Part shown: positions 46,602-55,647 of the stretch, in pieces
How the letters are laid out: each line of letters begins with the position of its first letter
How positions within the stretch are numbered: position 1 is the first letter of the stretch
Assembly (NCBI RefSeq): GCF_001938945.1
Contig: NZ_MKIO01000017.1
Span: 62,001 to 126,000, forward strand
Source: Xaviernesmea rhizosphaerae
GTDB lineage: Bacteria; Pseudomonadota; Alphaproteobacteria; Rhizobiales; Rhizobiaceae
Direction: 5' to 3'
Length of the DNA: 64,000 nt
Made by a program: the position numbers and the translations under genes
Notes under the pieces: generated by a model
Database searches by the model: none
What the model was told of the DNA's origin: nothing
What the model saw: the letters and a program-made list of their open reading frames with translations, nothing else

Positions 46602-48548
46602 TCAGGTCGAGGACAAGGCGACGGCCGGCTGCAGCCGCGAGGCGTTGCGGGCGGGAAGGTAGCCGAAGACGAGACCGGTCAGGAAGGCGCTGCCGAAGGC
46701 GAGCACCACCGGGCCGGGCGCGAAGCTGACCGGCACGCCCAAGGCCTGGGCCACGCCGCCGATCGACAGGCCGAGCGCGATGCCGATCACGCCGCCAAGC
46801 GCCGAGACCACCAGCGCCTCGACGATGAACTGGGTGAGGATGTCGCGCGCACGCGCCCCGGTTGCCATGCGGATGCCGATTTCGCGGGTGCGTTCGGTCA
46901 CGCTCACCAGCATGATGTTCATCACCCCGATGCCGCCGACGATGAGCGAGATGGCGGCGATCGAGCCCAGGAAGATCTTCAGGACGTTGGAGGTCTCGGT
47001 GAAGGTCTCGCGGATCGCCGCCATATTGGTGATCTGCGTGTCCTGGCGTTTGTGGCGCGCGTCGAGCAGCGCCTGGATCTGGTCCTGGGTGACGTTGATG
47101 GCGCTGTCATCCTGCACCTGAACGGTGATGGAGCGGACATTGCGCGCGCCGAACAGGCGCAGATTTCCCGTCGACAGCGGCACCAGAACCGCGTCGTCCT
47201 GGTCCTGCCCGCCGGCAGTCGCGCCCTTGCGGGCCATGATGCCGATCACCTGGAAGGGAATGTTCTTGATCAGGATATATTGGCCGAGCGCCTGTTCACC
47301 CTCTGGAAACAGCGTGTCGGCCACTGTCTGTCCGATCACGGCCACGGGGGCATAGCTGGTCATGTCGGCGGCGCTCAGGAAGGTGCCGGTGCCGACCTCC
47401 CAGGATTTGGCGGCGGGAAATTGCGGCACCGTGCCATTGACCGTCGTCTGCGTGTCGCGGTTGCCGGCGCGCACCGTCATGGTGCTCGACATTTCCGGCA
47501 CGGCGAAGGCGACATTCGGCAGCTCCAGGATCGCATCCGCATCCGAAGGGATCAGCGAGACGATGCTGCCGCCTTCGCCGCCGCGAAAATTGGCCATGTT
47601 CGGCCGGACGATCAGAAGATCCGACCCCATGGCGGCGATGCGGCTCAAGACCGATTGCTGCGCGCCATTGCCGATCGCCAGCATCGCCACGACGGAGGCG
47701 ACGCCGATGACGATGCCGAGCAGCGTCAGCACGGTACGGAAGAGATTGGCCCTGAGCGCCCGCATCGACATGCGCATGGCCTCGAGGACATCGGCCGCGA
47801 CGGCGGCCGAGGCTTGCGCCGGTGCCAGAGCCTGCGGCGTGGTCTGACGGGCCTTCGGCAGGGGCCGCAGGCGCCGGTCGGCGACGATCTGCCCGTCGCG
47901 GATCTCGATCACCCGGTCGGCGGATTCGGCCAGCTCCGGCGCATGGGTGATGATGATGATGGTGTGGCCCTCGGCATGCATCTGCCGCAGCGTGGCCAGA
48001 ACGTCGCGGCCGCTCTTGCTGTCGAGCGCACCCGTCGGTTCGTCGGCCAGGATGATCTGGCCGCCATTCATCAGCGCGCGGGCGATCGACACACGCTGCT
48101 GCTGCCCGCCGGAGAGCTGATTCGGCAGATGGTCGAGCCGGTCGCCAAGGCCGAGCCGCTCCAGCAGGGCCTCCGCCCGGTCGCGCCGCTCCTCGGCCGG
48201 CATGCCGGCATAGATCGCGGGGATCTCGACATTCTCCTCGGCGCTCGCCGTCGGCACGAGATTGTAGGACTGGAACACGAAGCCGAACATGCGCCGGCGC
48301 CGCTCGGCCAGCTCGTCCGGCGAGAAATCGGAGACATCCTCGCCATCCAGCAGATATTGCCCTGAGGTCGGCCGGTCGAGACAGCCGAGAATGGTCATCA
48401 GCGTCGATTTGCCCGAGCCCGACTGGCCGATGATGGCGACGAAATCGCCTTCCTCGATATCGAGCGAGACATCCTTCAGCGCATGGACAGGGACTTCGCC
48501 TGACGTGAAGGTCTTGCGGATGGATTTCAGCGAGATCAGCAGAGCCAT
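46602..48548 (-). CDS. macB: MacB-type ABC transporter, ATPase-permease fusion
   Basis: A 648-residue MacB-family transporter. The N-terminal ATPase has Walker [10 protein letters not shown], signature LSGGQQQR and Walker [13 protein letters not shown] linker leads to one transmembrane segment near residue 285 ([18 protein letters not shown]), a large periplasmic domain to about residue 520, and three C-terminal transmembrane segments including the FtsX signature [22 protein letters not shown] in outline. It exports peptides, macrolides or siderophore-like molecules with MacA and an outer-membrane channel. The ATG after MacA is preferred over the long upstream frame. The gap to macA is 16 bases. 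Confidence 0.94.
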   Translation of the reverse strand: MALLISLKSIRKTFTSGEVPVHALKDVSLDIEEGDFVAIIGQSGSGKSTLMTILGCLDRPTSGQYLLDGEDVSDFSPDELAERRRRMFGFVFQSYNLVPTASAEENVEIPAIYAGMPAEERRDRAEALLERLGLGDRLDHLPNQLSGGQQQRVSIARALMNGGQIILADEPTGALDSKSGRDVLATLRQMHAEGHTIIIITHAPELAESADRVIEIRDGQIVADRRLRPLPKARQTTPQALAPAQASAAVAADVLEAMRMSMRALRANLFRTVLTLLGIVIGVASVVAMLAIGNGAQQSVLSRIAAMGSDLLIVRPNMANFRGGEGGSIVSLIPSDADAILELPNVAFAVPEMSSTMTVRAGNRDTQTTVNGTVPQFPAAKSWEVGTGTFLSAADMTSYAPVAVIGQTVADTLFPEGEQALGQYILIKNIPFQVIGIMARKGATAGGQDQDDAVLVPLSTGNLRLFGARNVRSITVQVQDDSAINVTQDQIQALLDARHKRQDTQITNMAAIRETFTETSNVLKIFLGSIAAISLIVGGIGVMNIMLVSVTERTREIGIRMATGARARDILTQFIVEALVVSALGGVIGIALGLSIGGVAQALGVPVSFAPGPVVLAFGSAFLTGLVFGYLPARNASRLQPAVALSST

Positions 48549-48564
48549 GACGCGTCTCCCGCAA

Positions 48565-49833
48565 TCAGAAGGGCGGCGGCGGCATGCCGCGCCGGCCGCC
48601 ATTGCCGCGCGCCGAGGCGGGGGAGGCCCCGCCCGTGCCGGTGCCCACCACCACGGTTTCGCCTTCCGCAAGCCCGCTCTTGATCTCCGCAACCACGCGG
48701 TTGCGCACGCCGACCGTGACCTCGCGCATCTCGCGGCTGCCATCGGGCTTGACGACTGTCACCCTAGCCTCGCCGCCATCGGGCTTTCCTTTCAGCGCGG
48801 CGACCGGCACGGTCAGCACGTTCTCGACATGATCGCGCACGAAGAAGACCTGCGCCGTCATGTTCATCATCAGCCTTCCTTCCGGATTGGGCACGTCGAA
48901 CAGGGCGTAATAGAGAATGACGTTGTTTTCGGTCTGCGGCGTCGGCTTGATCTGCCGCAGCCTGCCTTCATAGCGCTTGCCCGGCTGGCCGAGCAGGGTG
49001 AAATAGGCCTCCATCCCCGGGGTCAGCTTGCCGATATCGGCCTCGGACACCTCCGCCTCCACCGTCATGGTCGAGAGGTCGGCGACCGTGGCGATCGTCG
49101 GGGTCGACTGGTTGGCGTTCAGCGTCTGGCCTTCCTTGGCGGCGATGTCCACGACCGTGCCGGAGAGCGGCGAAAAGATCTTGGTGTGGCCCAGGCTGAT
49201 GCGGGCATCCTTCAGCGAGGCCTGCTGCTTGCGCGTCTGCGCCTCCAGCGCCGCCACATTCGCTTCTGCCGTGGCCAGCGCCGCCACCGCCTCGTCCAGT
49301 GCCGAGCGGGCGGCGGTGTTGCCGGCCACCAGCGTCTGCTGCCGGGCGAGATTGGCCTTGGCCAGAACCACCTGCGCGCGCTTGTCCAGCATCTGCGCCG
49401 CCAGATTGGCGATCTCGGCCTCGGCGATCTCGATCTGGGTCTCGATCGAGGCCGAATCGATCTCGGCCACGAGGTCGCCCTCCTTCACCTGATCGCCGAT
49501 CTCGACCCGCACGCTCTTCAGCTGGCCGGAAACCTGCGCGCCGACATCGACATCGCGGATCGGGGTCAGAAGCCCCGTCGCCGTAACGCTGTTTTCGATA
49601 TCGCCGCGCGCGACCGCCTGGGTGACCACGGCCTCCGTTTTTTCCAGGGAACGGTAGCGCTGCAGACCATACGCCCCGCCCACCCCGATCAGGGCCAGGA
49701 TCACCAGTCCCGCGATCAGTCGCCCCGGCCGCCGCCGCTGCCGGGCAGGGCGCCTGCCGGTGCTTGGGCGCGCCGCTTCCTGTGCCGGCGGCTCCGGCTG
49801 GTTCTCGACGATCTTGGGGTAGGCCTCTGCCAT
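48565..49833 (-). CDS. macA: MacA-type periplasmic adaptor
   Basis: A 422-residue membrane-fusion protein for the MacB transporter. A short cytoplasmic Arg-rich segment ([12 protein letters not shown]) precedes the anchoring helix [19 protein letters not shown]. Then come the lipoyl part [22 protein letters not shown], a coiled-coil of about 100 residues (Ala/Glu/Gln-rich), the [12 protein letters not shown] return and the barrel domain. The C-terminus is Gly/Arg/Pro-rich. Start: MAEAYPK is chosen because GGAGG directly abuts the other candidate ATG four codons upstream; both are possible. It is the first gene of macA-macB. Confidence 0.92.
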   Translation of the reverse strand: MAEAYPKIVENQPEPPAQEAARPSTGRRPARQRRRPGRLIAGLVILALIGVGGAYGLQRYRSLEKTEAVVTQAVARGDIENSVTATGLLTPIRDVDVGAQVSGQLKSVRVEIGDQVKEGDLVAEIDSASIETQIEIAEAEIANLAAQMLDKRAQVVLAKANLARQQTLVAGNTAARSALDEAVAALATAEANVAALEAQTRKQQASLKDARISLGHTKIFSPLSGTVVDIAAKEGQTLNANQSTPTIATVADLSTMTVEAEVSEADIGKLTPGMEAYFTLLGQPGKRYEGRLRQIKPTPQTENNVILYYALFDVPNPEGRLMMNMTAQVFFVRDHVENVLTVPVAALKGKPDGGEARVTVVKPDGSREMREVTVGVRNRVVAEIKSGLAEGETVVVGTGTGGASPASARGNGGRRGMPPPPF

Positions 49834-49984
49834 GTACTCACGCATCCTCCGGGGATGGACCGGCGCGCGACATGCACGATATCCCCGGACGCATATGGGG
49901 AGTCCTTCACGGCGAAGGCAGGGCGCCAGCATGAATTCTTCGTAAGCTTTCGAGAAACGCGGCCGTCAGCCGCGCCCGATCCGT

Positions 49985-50014
49985 AAAAACTGCCCGTATA
50001 AAAACTGCCCGTAT
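49985..50014. repeat. perfect 15-bp tandem duplication upstream of macA
   Basis: AAAAACTGCCCGTAT occurs twice head to tail without mismatch, about 150 bases before the macA start and 43 bases past the ubiB stop. It could be a doubled operator or a recent slippage event. Confidence 0.7.
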
Positions 50015-50056
50015 CAGTAAAGATGCAGGGGCGCGTGAGGCCTGCACCGGGAGGGC

Positions 50057-51631
50057 TTACAACAGCTCCCAGGCGATCACGATCAAGGTGATCGCGATGA
50101 CCCAGAGCGCCACGCGGCCGGAGCGGGCGTGACGGGCTTCGGCCCGGCCGATGGCCTCGGCGGTTTCGGGGTCGAAGCGCAGGCCCTTTTCCGCCATGGC
50201 GGTGATGTCGCGCGAGAGGCGCTCGGTCTTCAGCGCGATCTCGGGCGCGGCTTCGGCCACGCGGATGGCCGCATGCAGCCCGTCGCGCAGATCCGCCATG
50301 ACGCGCTTCGGGCCGAGATTGGTGCGGATCCAGTCGCCCACCACCGGTTCGGCCGCCTTCCACATGTTGAAGCGCGGATCGAGCGTGCGGGCCACGCCCT
50401 CGACCACGACCATGGTCTTCTGCAGCATCACCAGCTCCGGCCGGGTCTCCATGTCGAAGAGCTCGGTGACCTCGAAGAGCAGCGTCAAGAGCTTGGCCAT
50501 GGAGATAGTTTCGGCCGGCTGTCCGTGGATCGGCTCGCCGATGGCACGGATCGCCTGGGCGAAGCTCGCCATATCGTGATGGGCCGGAACATAGCCTGCT
50601 TCGAAATGCACATCGGCCACGCGCAGATAGTCGCGGGTGATGAAGCCGAAGAGGATCTCGGCCAGGAAGCGGCGCTCCTTCTTGCCCAGCCGGCCGACAA
50701 TGCCGAAATCGACGGCGACGATGGTGCCGTCGGCCTCCACCAAGAGATTGCCCTGGTGCATGTCGGCATGGAAGAAGCCGTCGCGCAGCGTATGGCGCAG
50801 GAAGGACTGGATCAGCGTGGTGGCCAGCCGTTCGAGATCGTGACCGGCGGCTTTCAGCGCCGCCACATCGGCCATGCGCGTGCCCTCGATCCATTCCATG
50901 GTGACGACATCGCGCCCTGTGCGCTCCCAATCGACCGCCGGCACGCGAAAGCCCGGATCGTCCTTCGTGTTCTCGGCGATTTCGGAGAGCGCGGCGGCTT
51001 CCAGGCGCAGGTCCATCTCCACCTTGGTGGTCTGTTCCAGCGTCTTCGTCACCTCGACGGGGCGCAGGCGGCGCATATGCGGCAGGAAGCGCTCCTGCAT
51101 CCGCGCCACCAGATACATGGCCTCGAGATCCCGGGTGAAGCGCTGGCGGATGCCGGGGCGGATCACCTTGATCGCCACCTTGGCCAGCGCATCGCCCTTG
51201 CGCACCAGGCCGGGATGGACCTGGGCCATGGAGGCGGCGGCGATCGGTTCGCCGAAATTCTCGAACAGCTCCGTGACGCTGCGCCCGAGCGAGGCCTCTA
51301 CCGCCTGATGGGCCTCGGCCGGGGAGAAGGTGCTCATCCGGTCCTGAAGGAAGGCGAGATCGGCGGCAAGCTCGGCGCCGACGACATCCGGCCTTGTGGC
51401 CAGGAACTGGCCGATCTTGACATAGGACGGCCCCAGCCGCGCCACCGCGCGCGACAGGCGCTGGCTGCGCTCCTCGTTCTGCGCATGGCGGCGCTCAAAC
51501 AGCTTGGCCGCGGATTGGGCAAGCCGCGCGGCCGGCGGCAGGTTCTCGCTGGGAATGGCGCTGATCACGCCCTCGCGCAGGAGAACCCAGCCGATGCGGA
51601 TCAGGCGGGCATAGGTCGCGGGCGTGCTCAT
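50057..51631 (-). CDS. ubiB: UbiB family atypical kinase/ATPase for ubiquinone biosynthesis
   Basis: A 524-residue ABC1/ADCK-type protein needed for coenzyme Q synthesis, probably an ATPase rather than the hydroxylase it was once called. Signature motifs are the KxGQ loop YVKIGQFLATRPD, ALA-type A-loop AAASMAQVHPG, ExD-like MDLRLEAAALSEIAEN, catalytic HADMHQGNLL and metal motif VDFGIVG. One or two transmembrane helices lie at the C-terminus (VALWVIAITLIVIAWELL). It lies downstream of ubiE on the same strand; the 127-base gap holds three 18-bp repeats. Confidence 0.95.
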   Translation of the reverse strand: MSTPATYARLIRIGWVLLREGVISAIPSENLPPAARLAQSAAKLFERRHAQNEERSQRLSRAVARLGPSYVKIGQFLATRPDVVGAELAADLAFLQDRMSTFSPAEAHQAVEASLGRSVTELFENFGEPIAAASMAQVHPGLVRKGDALAKVAIKVIRPGIRQRFTRDLEAMYLVARMQERFLPHMRRLRPVEVTKTLEQTTKVEMDLRLEAAALSEIAENTKDDPGFRVPAVDWERTGRDVVTMEWIEGTRMADVAALKAAGHDLERLATTLIQSFLRHTLRDGFFHADMHQGNLLVEADGTIVAVDFGIVGRLGKKERRFLAEILFGFITRDYLRVADVHFEAGYVPAHHDMASFAQAIRAIGEPIHGQPAETISMAKLLTLLFEVTELFDMETRPELVMLQKTMVVVEGVARTLDPRFNMWKAAEPVVGDWIRTNLGPKRVMADLRDGLHAAIRVAEAAPEIALKTERLSRDITAMAEKGLRFDPETAEAIGRAEARHARSGRVALWVIAITLIVIAWELL

Positions 51632-51636
51632 GCCAA

Positions 51637-51690
51637 GCCCTTCTGGGTCAAGAGGCCCTTCTGCGTCAAGAGGGCCTTCCGGGCAAAGCG
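51637..51690. repeat. three tandem 18-bp units between ubiE and ubiB
   Basis: Units beginning GCCCTTCTG(G/C)GTCAAGAG repeat three times, with the first two differing by one base and the third by several. An 18-bp period keeps reading frame. They lie just before the ubiB start on the transcript. Confidence 0.7.
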
Positions 51691-51758
51691 GGACAGCATC
51701 CGGCGGGCCGGGCGGACAGCATCAGGCAGGCGCGCGCCGCAGGCGCTGGAAATCCGCA

Positions 51759-52535
51759 TCAGATCTTCCAGGCCGAATGCAGGGCCGCGATGCCGCCGGT
51801 ATAATTGGTGAAGCTCACCCGCGAGAAGCCGGCCTTCTCGATCATGGTGGCGAAGTCGCGCTGGTTGGGGAACTTGCGGATCGATTCCACCAGATACTGA
51901 TAGGGCTCGCCATCGCCCGTGACCATCTTGCCGAAGCGCGGAATGGCGTTGAACGACCATGCGTCATAGATCTTTTCGAGGAAGGGCTGGTCGACGGCGG
52001 AAAATTCCAGCACCAGCAGCCGCCCGCCGCGCTTGAGCACGCGATAGGCCTCCTTCAGCGCCACATCGATATGCGGCACGTTGCGGATGCCGAAGGCGAT
52101 CGTATAGGCATCGAAGGAATTCGGCTCGAAAGGCAGCTCCTCGGCATTGGCCTCGACGAAATCGAGATGATCGGCAAGCCCCGCCTTCTTCGCCCGCTCG
52201 GTGCCGACGGCCAGCATGGAGCCGTTGATGTCGAGCACGGTGGCGTGCGCCTGTCGGCCGGAGGCTTCCACGATGCGCATGGCGATATCGCCGGTGCCGC
52301 CGGCAACGTCGAGCGTGCGGTAATCCGTCCGCTTGGCCGGGTTCAGGGCGGCGATCATCGCATCCTTCCAGGCGCGGTGCAGGCCGAGCGACATCACGTC
52401 GTTCATGATGTCGTAGCGCTTGGCGACGCGGTGGAACACGTCGTTGACGAGCACCTGCTTTTCGCTCTCGCCGACCTGGCGGAAGCCATAGGAGGTTTCC
52501 ATGCCGCCTTCGGCCGAAACGCGCTCACGTGTCAT
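51759..52535 (-). CDS. ubiE: ubiquinone/menaquinone C-methyltransferase
   Basis: A 258-residue SAM-dependent C-methyltransferase acting on the benzoquinone ring in ubiquinone synthesis. The UbiE signatures are [18 protein letters not shown] near residue 42, the SAM motif [13 protein letters not shown], the acidic strand end ATVLDING, and [26 protein letters not shown] in outline. It diverges from mutM and is followed by ubiB, a conserved alphaproteobacterial arrangement. Confidence 0.96.
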   Translation of the reverse strand: MTRERVSAEGGMETSYGFRQVGESEKQVLVNDVFHRVAKRYDIMNDVMSLGLHRAWKDAMIAALNPAKRTDYRTLDVAGGTGDIAMRIVEASGRQAHATVLDINGSMLAVGTERAKKAGLADHLDFVEANAEELPFEPNSFDAYTIAFGIRNVPHIDVALKEAYRVLKRGGRLLVLEFSAVDQPFLEKIYDAWSFNAIPRFGKMVTGDGEPYQYLVESIRKFPNQRDFATMIEKAGFSRVSFTNYTGGIAALHSAWKI

Positions 52536-52816
52536 GCGTCACCTCGCTCTTCATTCTTCCTGTGCCTTCGGGCGGCCGTTCGGCCGATCCTATAGCGAAA
52601 GCCCTCCGGGCACGCTATCTCAGGCGCATGGCCGCACTTAGGTCTTTTCCCCTCGGTTCTTCAAGCCCGGTTTTGCGCGCGGTGCTGACGACACCGCGGC
52701 AAAGCGCCGCTGCGACGGCTTTTGCGGCGCGCCGGCATGGGGAGAAATCCAGCGGATGGACAAAGTGCCGACCCGTCGCGCCTTCTGCGGTCGCGGGCGT
52801 TGGAAAGGAAAGAACT

Positions 52817-53734
52817 ATGCCGGAATTGCCTGAGGTCGAGACGGTCAGGCGCGGGCTGGCGCCGGCCATGGAAGGGGCTGTCATCGCGCGCGCCGAGCTG
52901 CGCCGGCCGGATCTGCGCTTTCCCTTGCCCGAAGGCTTTGCCGCGCGGGTGGAGGGCCGGCGCATTCTCGGCCTCAAGCGCCGGGCGAAATATCTGGTGA
53001 TCGACCTCTCGGACGGCGCGGCGATCCTCGCCCATCTGGGCATGTCCGGCTCCTTCCGGGTGGAGGAGCCGGCGGCGCTCGCCGATGCGCTGCCGGGCGA
53101 GACGGGCGATACTCCCGGTCTCTTCTATCTCCCGCGCGGCAAGGATGCCCGCCACGACCATGTCGTCTTCCACCTGGAGCGCGAGGGCCGCATCCTGCAG
53201 GTGGTCTATAATGACCCCCGGCGATTCGGTTTCATGGATCTGGCCGAGGGCACGGCGCTGGATGCGCATCCCTTTTTCCGCGGCCTCGGCGAGGAGCCGA
53301 CCGGCAACGGCCTGAGCCCCGACTATCTCGCGGCCCGTTTCAAAGGCAAGGGCCAGCCGGTCAAGGCGACGCTGCTCGACCAGCGCGTCATTGCCGGCCT
53401 CGGCAATATCTATGTCTGCGAGGCGCTCTGGCGCGCAGGCATTGCTCCGACCACGGCGGCCGGTGCGCTCGTGCGCGGCGATGGCGCACCGGGCGCGCGG
53501 CTCGTGGCGCTCAACACGGCCATCCACCAGGTGATCGCCGAGGCGATCGAGGCCGGCGGCTCGTCCCTGCGCGACCATATCCGCACGGACGGAACGCTCG
53601 GCTATTTCCAGCATCGCTTCTCCGTCTATGATCGCGAAGGCGAGGCCTGCCCGCGTCCGGCCTGCACGGGAACCGTGGCCCGCATCGCCCAGGGCGGGCG
53701 CTCTACCTTCTTCTGCCCGGTTTGCCAGACCTAA
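52817..53734 (+). CDS. mutM: formamidopyrimidine-DNA glycosylase
   Basis: MutM (Fpg) excises 8-oxoguanine and formamidopyrimidines and cuts the abasic site. The catalytic N-terminal Pro-Glu begins [14 protein letters not shown]. Further features are the Lys near residue 60 ([11 protein letters not shown]), [18 protein letters not shown], the H2TH region [24 protein letters not shown] in outline, and the C-terminal zinc finger with Cys pairs in EACPRPAC and FFCPVCQ. The ATG follows AAGGAAAGAA. The stop codon directly abuts a four-unit palindrome array. Confidence 0.97.
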   Translation: MPELPEVETVRRGLAPAMEGAVIARAELRRPDLRFPLPEGFAARVEGRRILGLKRRAKYLVIDLSDGAAILAHLGMSGSFRVEEPAALADALPGETGDTPGLFYLPRGKDARHDHVVFHLEREGRILQVVYNDPRRFGFMDLAEGTALDAHPFFRGLGEEPTGNGLSPDYLAARFKGKGQPVKATLLDQRVIAGLGNIYVCEALWRAGIAPTTAAGALVRGDGAPGARLVALNTAIHQVIAEAIEAGGSSLRDHIRTDGTLGYFQHRFSVYDREGEACPRPACTGTVARIAQGGRSTFFCPVCQT

Positions 53735-53935
53735 GCATCGGCCCGAAAAGTGGGCACCGGTTTTCGGGTCAGCCGATGTGGATGTGTCAAGCATCGGCCC
53801 GAAAAGTGGGCACCGGTTTTCGGGTCAGCCGATGCGGATGTGTCAAGCATCGGCCCGAAAAGTGGTATCAGGTTTTCGGGTCAGCCGATGCGGGTGGGTC
53901 AAGCATCGGCCCGAAAACCGGCGTCGCGTTTCCAG
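53735..53935. repeat. tandem array of four copies of the dispersed palindrome, 56-bp period
   Basis: Copies begin at 53735, 53791, 53847 and 53903, exactly 56 bases apart. Each has GCATCGGCCCGAAAA...TTTTCGGGTCAGCCGATG plus a linker GGATGTGTCAA or close variant. Copies 1 and 2 are nearly identical, copy 3 has local changes and copy 4 is truncated. The array begins right after the mutM stop. Elsewhere in the window the palindrome occurs singly. Confidence 0.9.
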
Positions 53936-54001
53936 GTGTTGCAGGGCCTGCAAACCGGCCTTCTCAGGGCTTTGCGTGACGATTTCTGTGCAGAATCGGC
54001 G

Positions 54002-54030
54002 TTGACTGGCTCGCGCTTTCCCGTTATATG
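54002..54030 (+). promoter_or_regulatory. sigma-70-type promoter of rpsT
   Basis: TTGACT and TATATG are separated by exactly 17 bases, about 130 bases before the rpsT start codon. The long leader is in keeping with S20 translational autoregulation known in other bacteria. Confidence 0.7.
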
Positions 54031-54161
54031 CCCGCCCACGGTTGGGAAAGTCGCTTCAAGGCTTTCCGTTGCTGTCTCCTTCCTGCACCGACGACACCGG
54101 AAGTCGGCCTTGTTGGGCCAGGGGGAGGCTTTCGCGAGAATTCTTGAAAGAGAGACACCAT

Positions 54162-54428
54162 ATGGCCAATACAACTTCGGCGAAGAAGGCGACCCGCAAG
54201 ATCGCTCGCCGCACCGAGATCAACAAGTCCCGTCGTTCGCGCGTTCGTTCCTTCGTCCGCAAGGTCGAGGAAGCAATCGCTTCCGGCGATCAGACGGCTG
54301 CCGCCGAAGCCCTGCGCGCCGCTCAGCCCGAGCTGATGCGCGCCGCCACCAAGGGCGTTCTGCATGCCAACACCGCCTCGCGCAAGATTTCGCGCCTGGC
54401 CCATCGCGTCAAGACCCTGTCGGCCTGA
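54162..54428 (+). CDS. rpsT: 30S ribosomal protein S20
   Basis: The primary 16S rRNA-binding protein of the small subunit, 88 residues. It is strongly basic and helical: [20 protein letters not shown] at the start, the conserved [20 protein letters not shown] and the C-terminal [19 protein letters not shown]. An AAGAGAGA site precedes the ATG. A sigma-70 promoter lies upstream and a strong intrinsic terminator directly downstream, so it is its own transcription unit between mutM and dnaA. Confidence 0.98.
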   Translation: MANTTSAKKATRKIARRTEINKSRRSRVRSFVRKVEEAIASGDQTAAAEALRAAQPELMRAATKGVLHANTASRKISRLAHRVKTLSA

Positions 54429-54454
54429 TAGCAGGTTTCGCGATTGACCTTTTG

Positions 54455-54487
54455 AAAGCCCGGCCTCGTGCCGGGCTTTTTGTTTTT
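54455..54487 (+). terminator. intrinsic terminator of rpsT
   Basis: A perfect 10-bp stem AAAGCCCGGC/GCCGGGCTTT with a 5-nt loop runs straight into TTTTTGTTTTT, 26 bases past the rpsT stop. Confidence 0.93.
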
Positions 54488-55647
54488 GGCCTTTCCGCAG
54501 GCCGCAAACAGCTATGGCGTCCAGCGATTACGTCAATGGCATGACGGAAATTTCCGAGAAAAAACAGCTTGTTAAGCTTCGGTTGACAGGTGTGGCAAGA
54601 GAGTCTCGGGCGCTTTCCGCATAAGCTGTGAGTCAAGCGATTTTTTTATTTTTTCGTTTTTCGCCAGCTAACAGATGCGCTACAAAACAAAGCCCTTGAT
54701 TCGTTTGCGATTCTTTTTCGCCCGGGTCCCGGCATGCAAAAGGCCGTTGAAGAGTCAACGTCCGTCCTTTCTCTCGGCCAAAAAATGCCGATTGATCTCC
54801 CGTCACGATCCTGCCTAAATGGGTCCGTCGGCAGCGCTCCAGAGCGTGGCCGGGCGGCGGCTGATAAAGGGCATGCTTCATCATGAGTGCGTCCGTCACC
54901 CGCATCGTGAGCGGCGCTGTACTGCGCTGTTTCAGCAAAAATCGGCATGGAAAGGGCAGCGTGCCCAGCGCGGCGCGCGGCTTTTCTGTGCCTTCAGGTT
55001 GTATCCTTGTGTCAGGCCGGTCCGGAAGGAGTGGTGGGGCACAAGACCGGAACCTGGTTCATCGGGCCGATCCAAAATCGGCGCGGCGCTCCAGGTGCGA
55101 TGATCCGGATGACGGTGATGATGCGTCGGGGTCTGCGGCATGTCGGCAAGGCGGCGAGGGCCTTTGTCGACGGGATGTGCTTCAGATCCAGGCGCGCGCC
55201 ATCCTCTGGAATTGGCTGCAGGATTTTCCAAATGCCGGCTTCGGTCTTAAGGGAAAATTATGCAGGATGATTAAGAAGTCGCGCCCTGCCGCAACGGCAT
55301 GGGGGCAGGACGAAGAGGGCAGGTTTCGCGCGGCGCAAGTGCCGCAAGAGCAGACCCCAGGGGCAAGTGAAGGGCAGGGGAAGTAAGGGGGCTGGCGCGG
55401 GATGTATGAGGGATCCGCAGCCAGCATCCTGGGTGCCCGGTATCAGGCCGTTTCGGCCGACCGGATCGGGACCCGACAGGGGGCGTTTGCAGATCCGGCC
55501 TGTCCGGATGGCAGGCGGCCTTTGGAGAACGATAACAAAAGGAGCTTGCGCGGCGCTGTCCTTGAAAAAGGGCTTTGGCCGCAAGGGCGGGACTCATCGA
55601 TGCCGCATGTCACGCGGCATCCGGAAATGATCATGGAAGGCGGCAGC
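54488..55647. other. long gene-free region upstream of dnaA
   Basis: About 1.2 kb without a convincing gene; open frames are short or of odd composition. The left part is AT-rich (T-runs near 54640-54715) and carries five GANTC sites within 156 bases, a CGTTGA/TCAACG hairpin at 54745-54760 and a TTAA-N7-TTGA element at 54572. It probably holds the dnaA promoter and leader. No cluster of DnaA boxes was found, so there is no support for oriC here. Confidence 0.6.
54601..54756. promoter_or_regulatory. cluster of five GANTC (CcrM-type) methylation sites
   Basis: GAGTC at 54601, 54630 and 54752 and GATTC at 54698 and 54709. GANTC is the target of the cell-cycle methyltransferase CcrM of alphaproteobacteria, and its methylation state controls dnaA transcription in Caulobacter. 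Confidence 0.5.

Noticed and set aside
54633..54948. Minus-strand frames of about 100 codons downstream of rpsT
   Set aside because: Poor composition, no ribosome site, and they read through the AT-rich regulatory stretch.
54488..55647. Chromosomal origin upstream of dnaA
   Set aside because: No cluster of DnaA boxes or 13-mers was found, and in Rhizobiaceae the origin is generally near hemE rather than dnaA. GC skew could not be computed.
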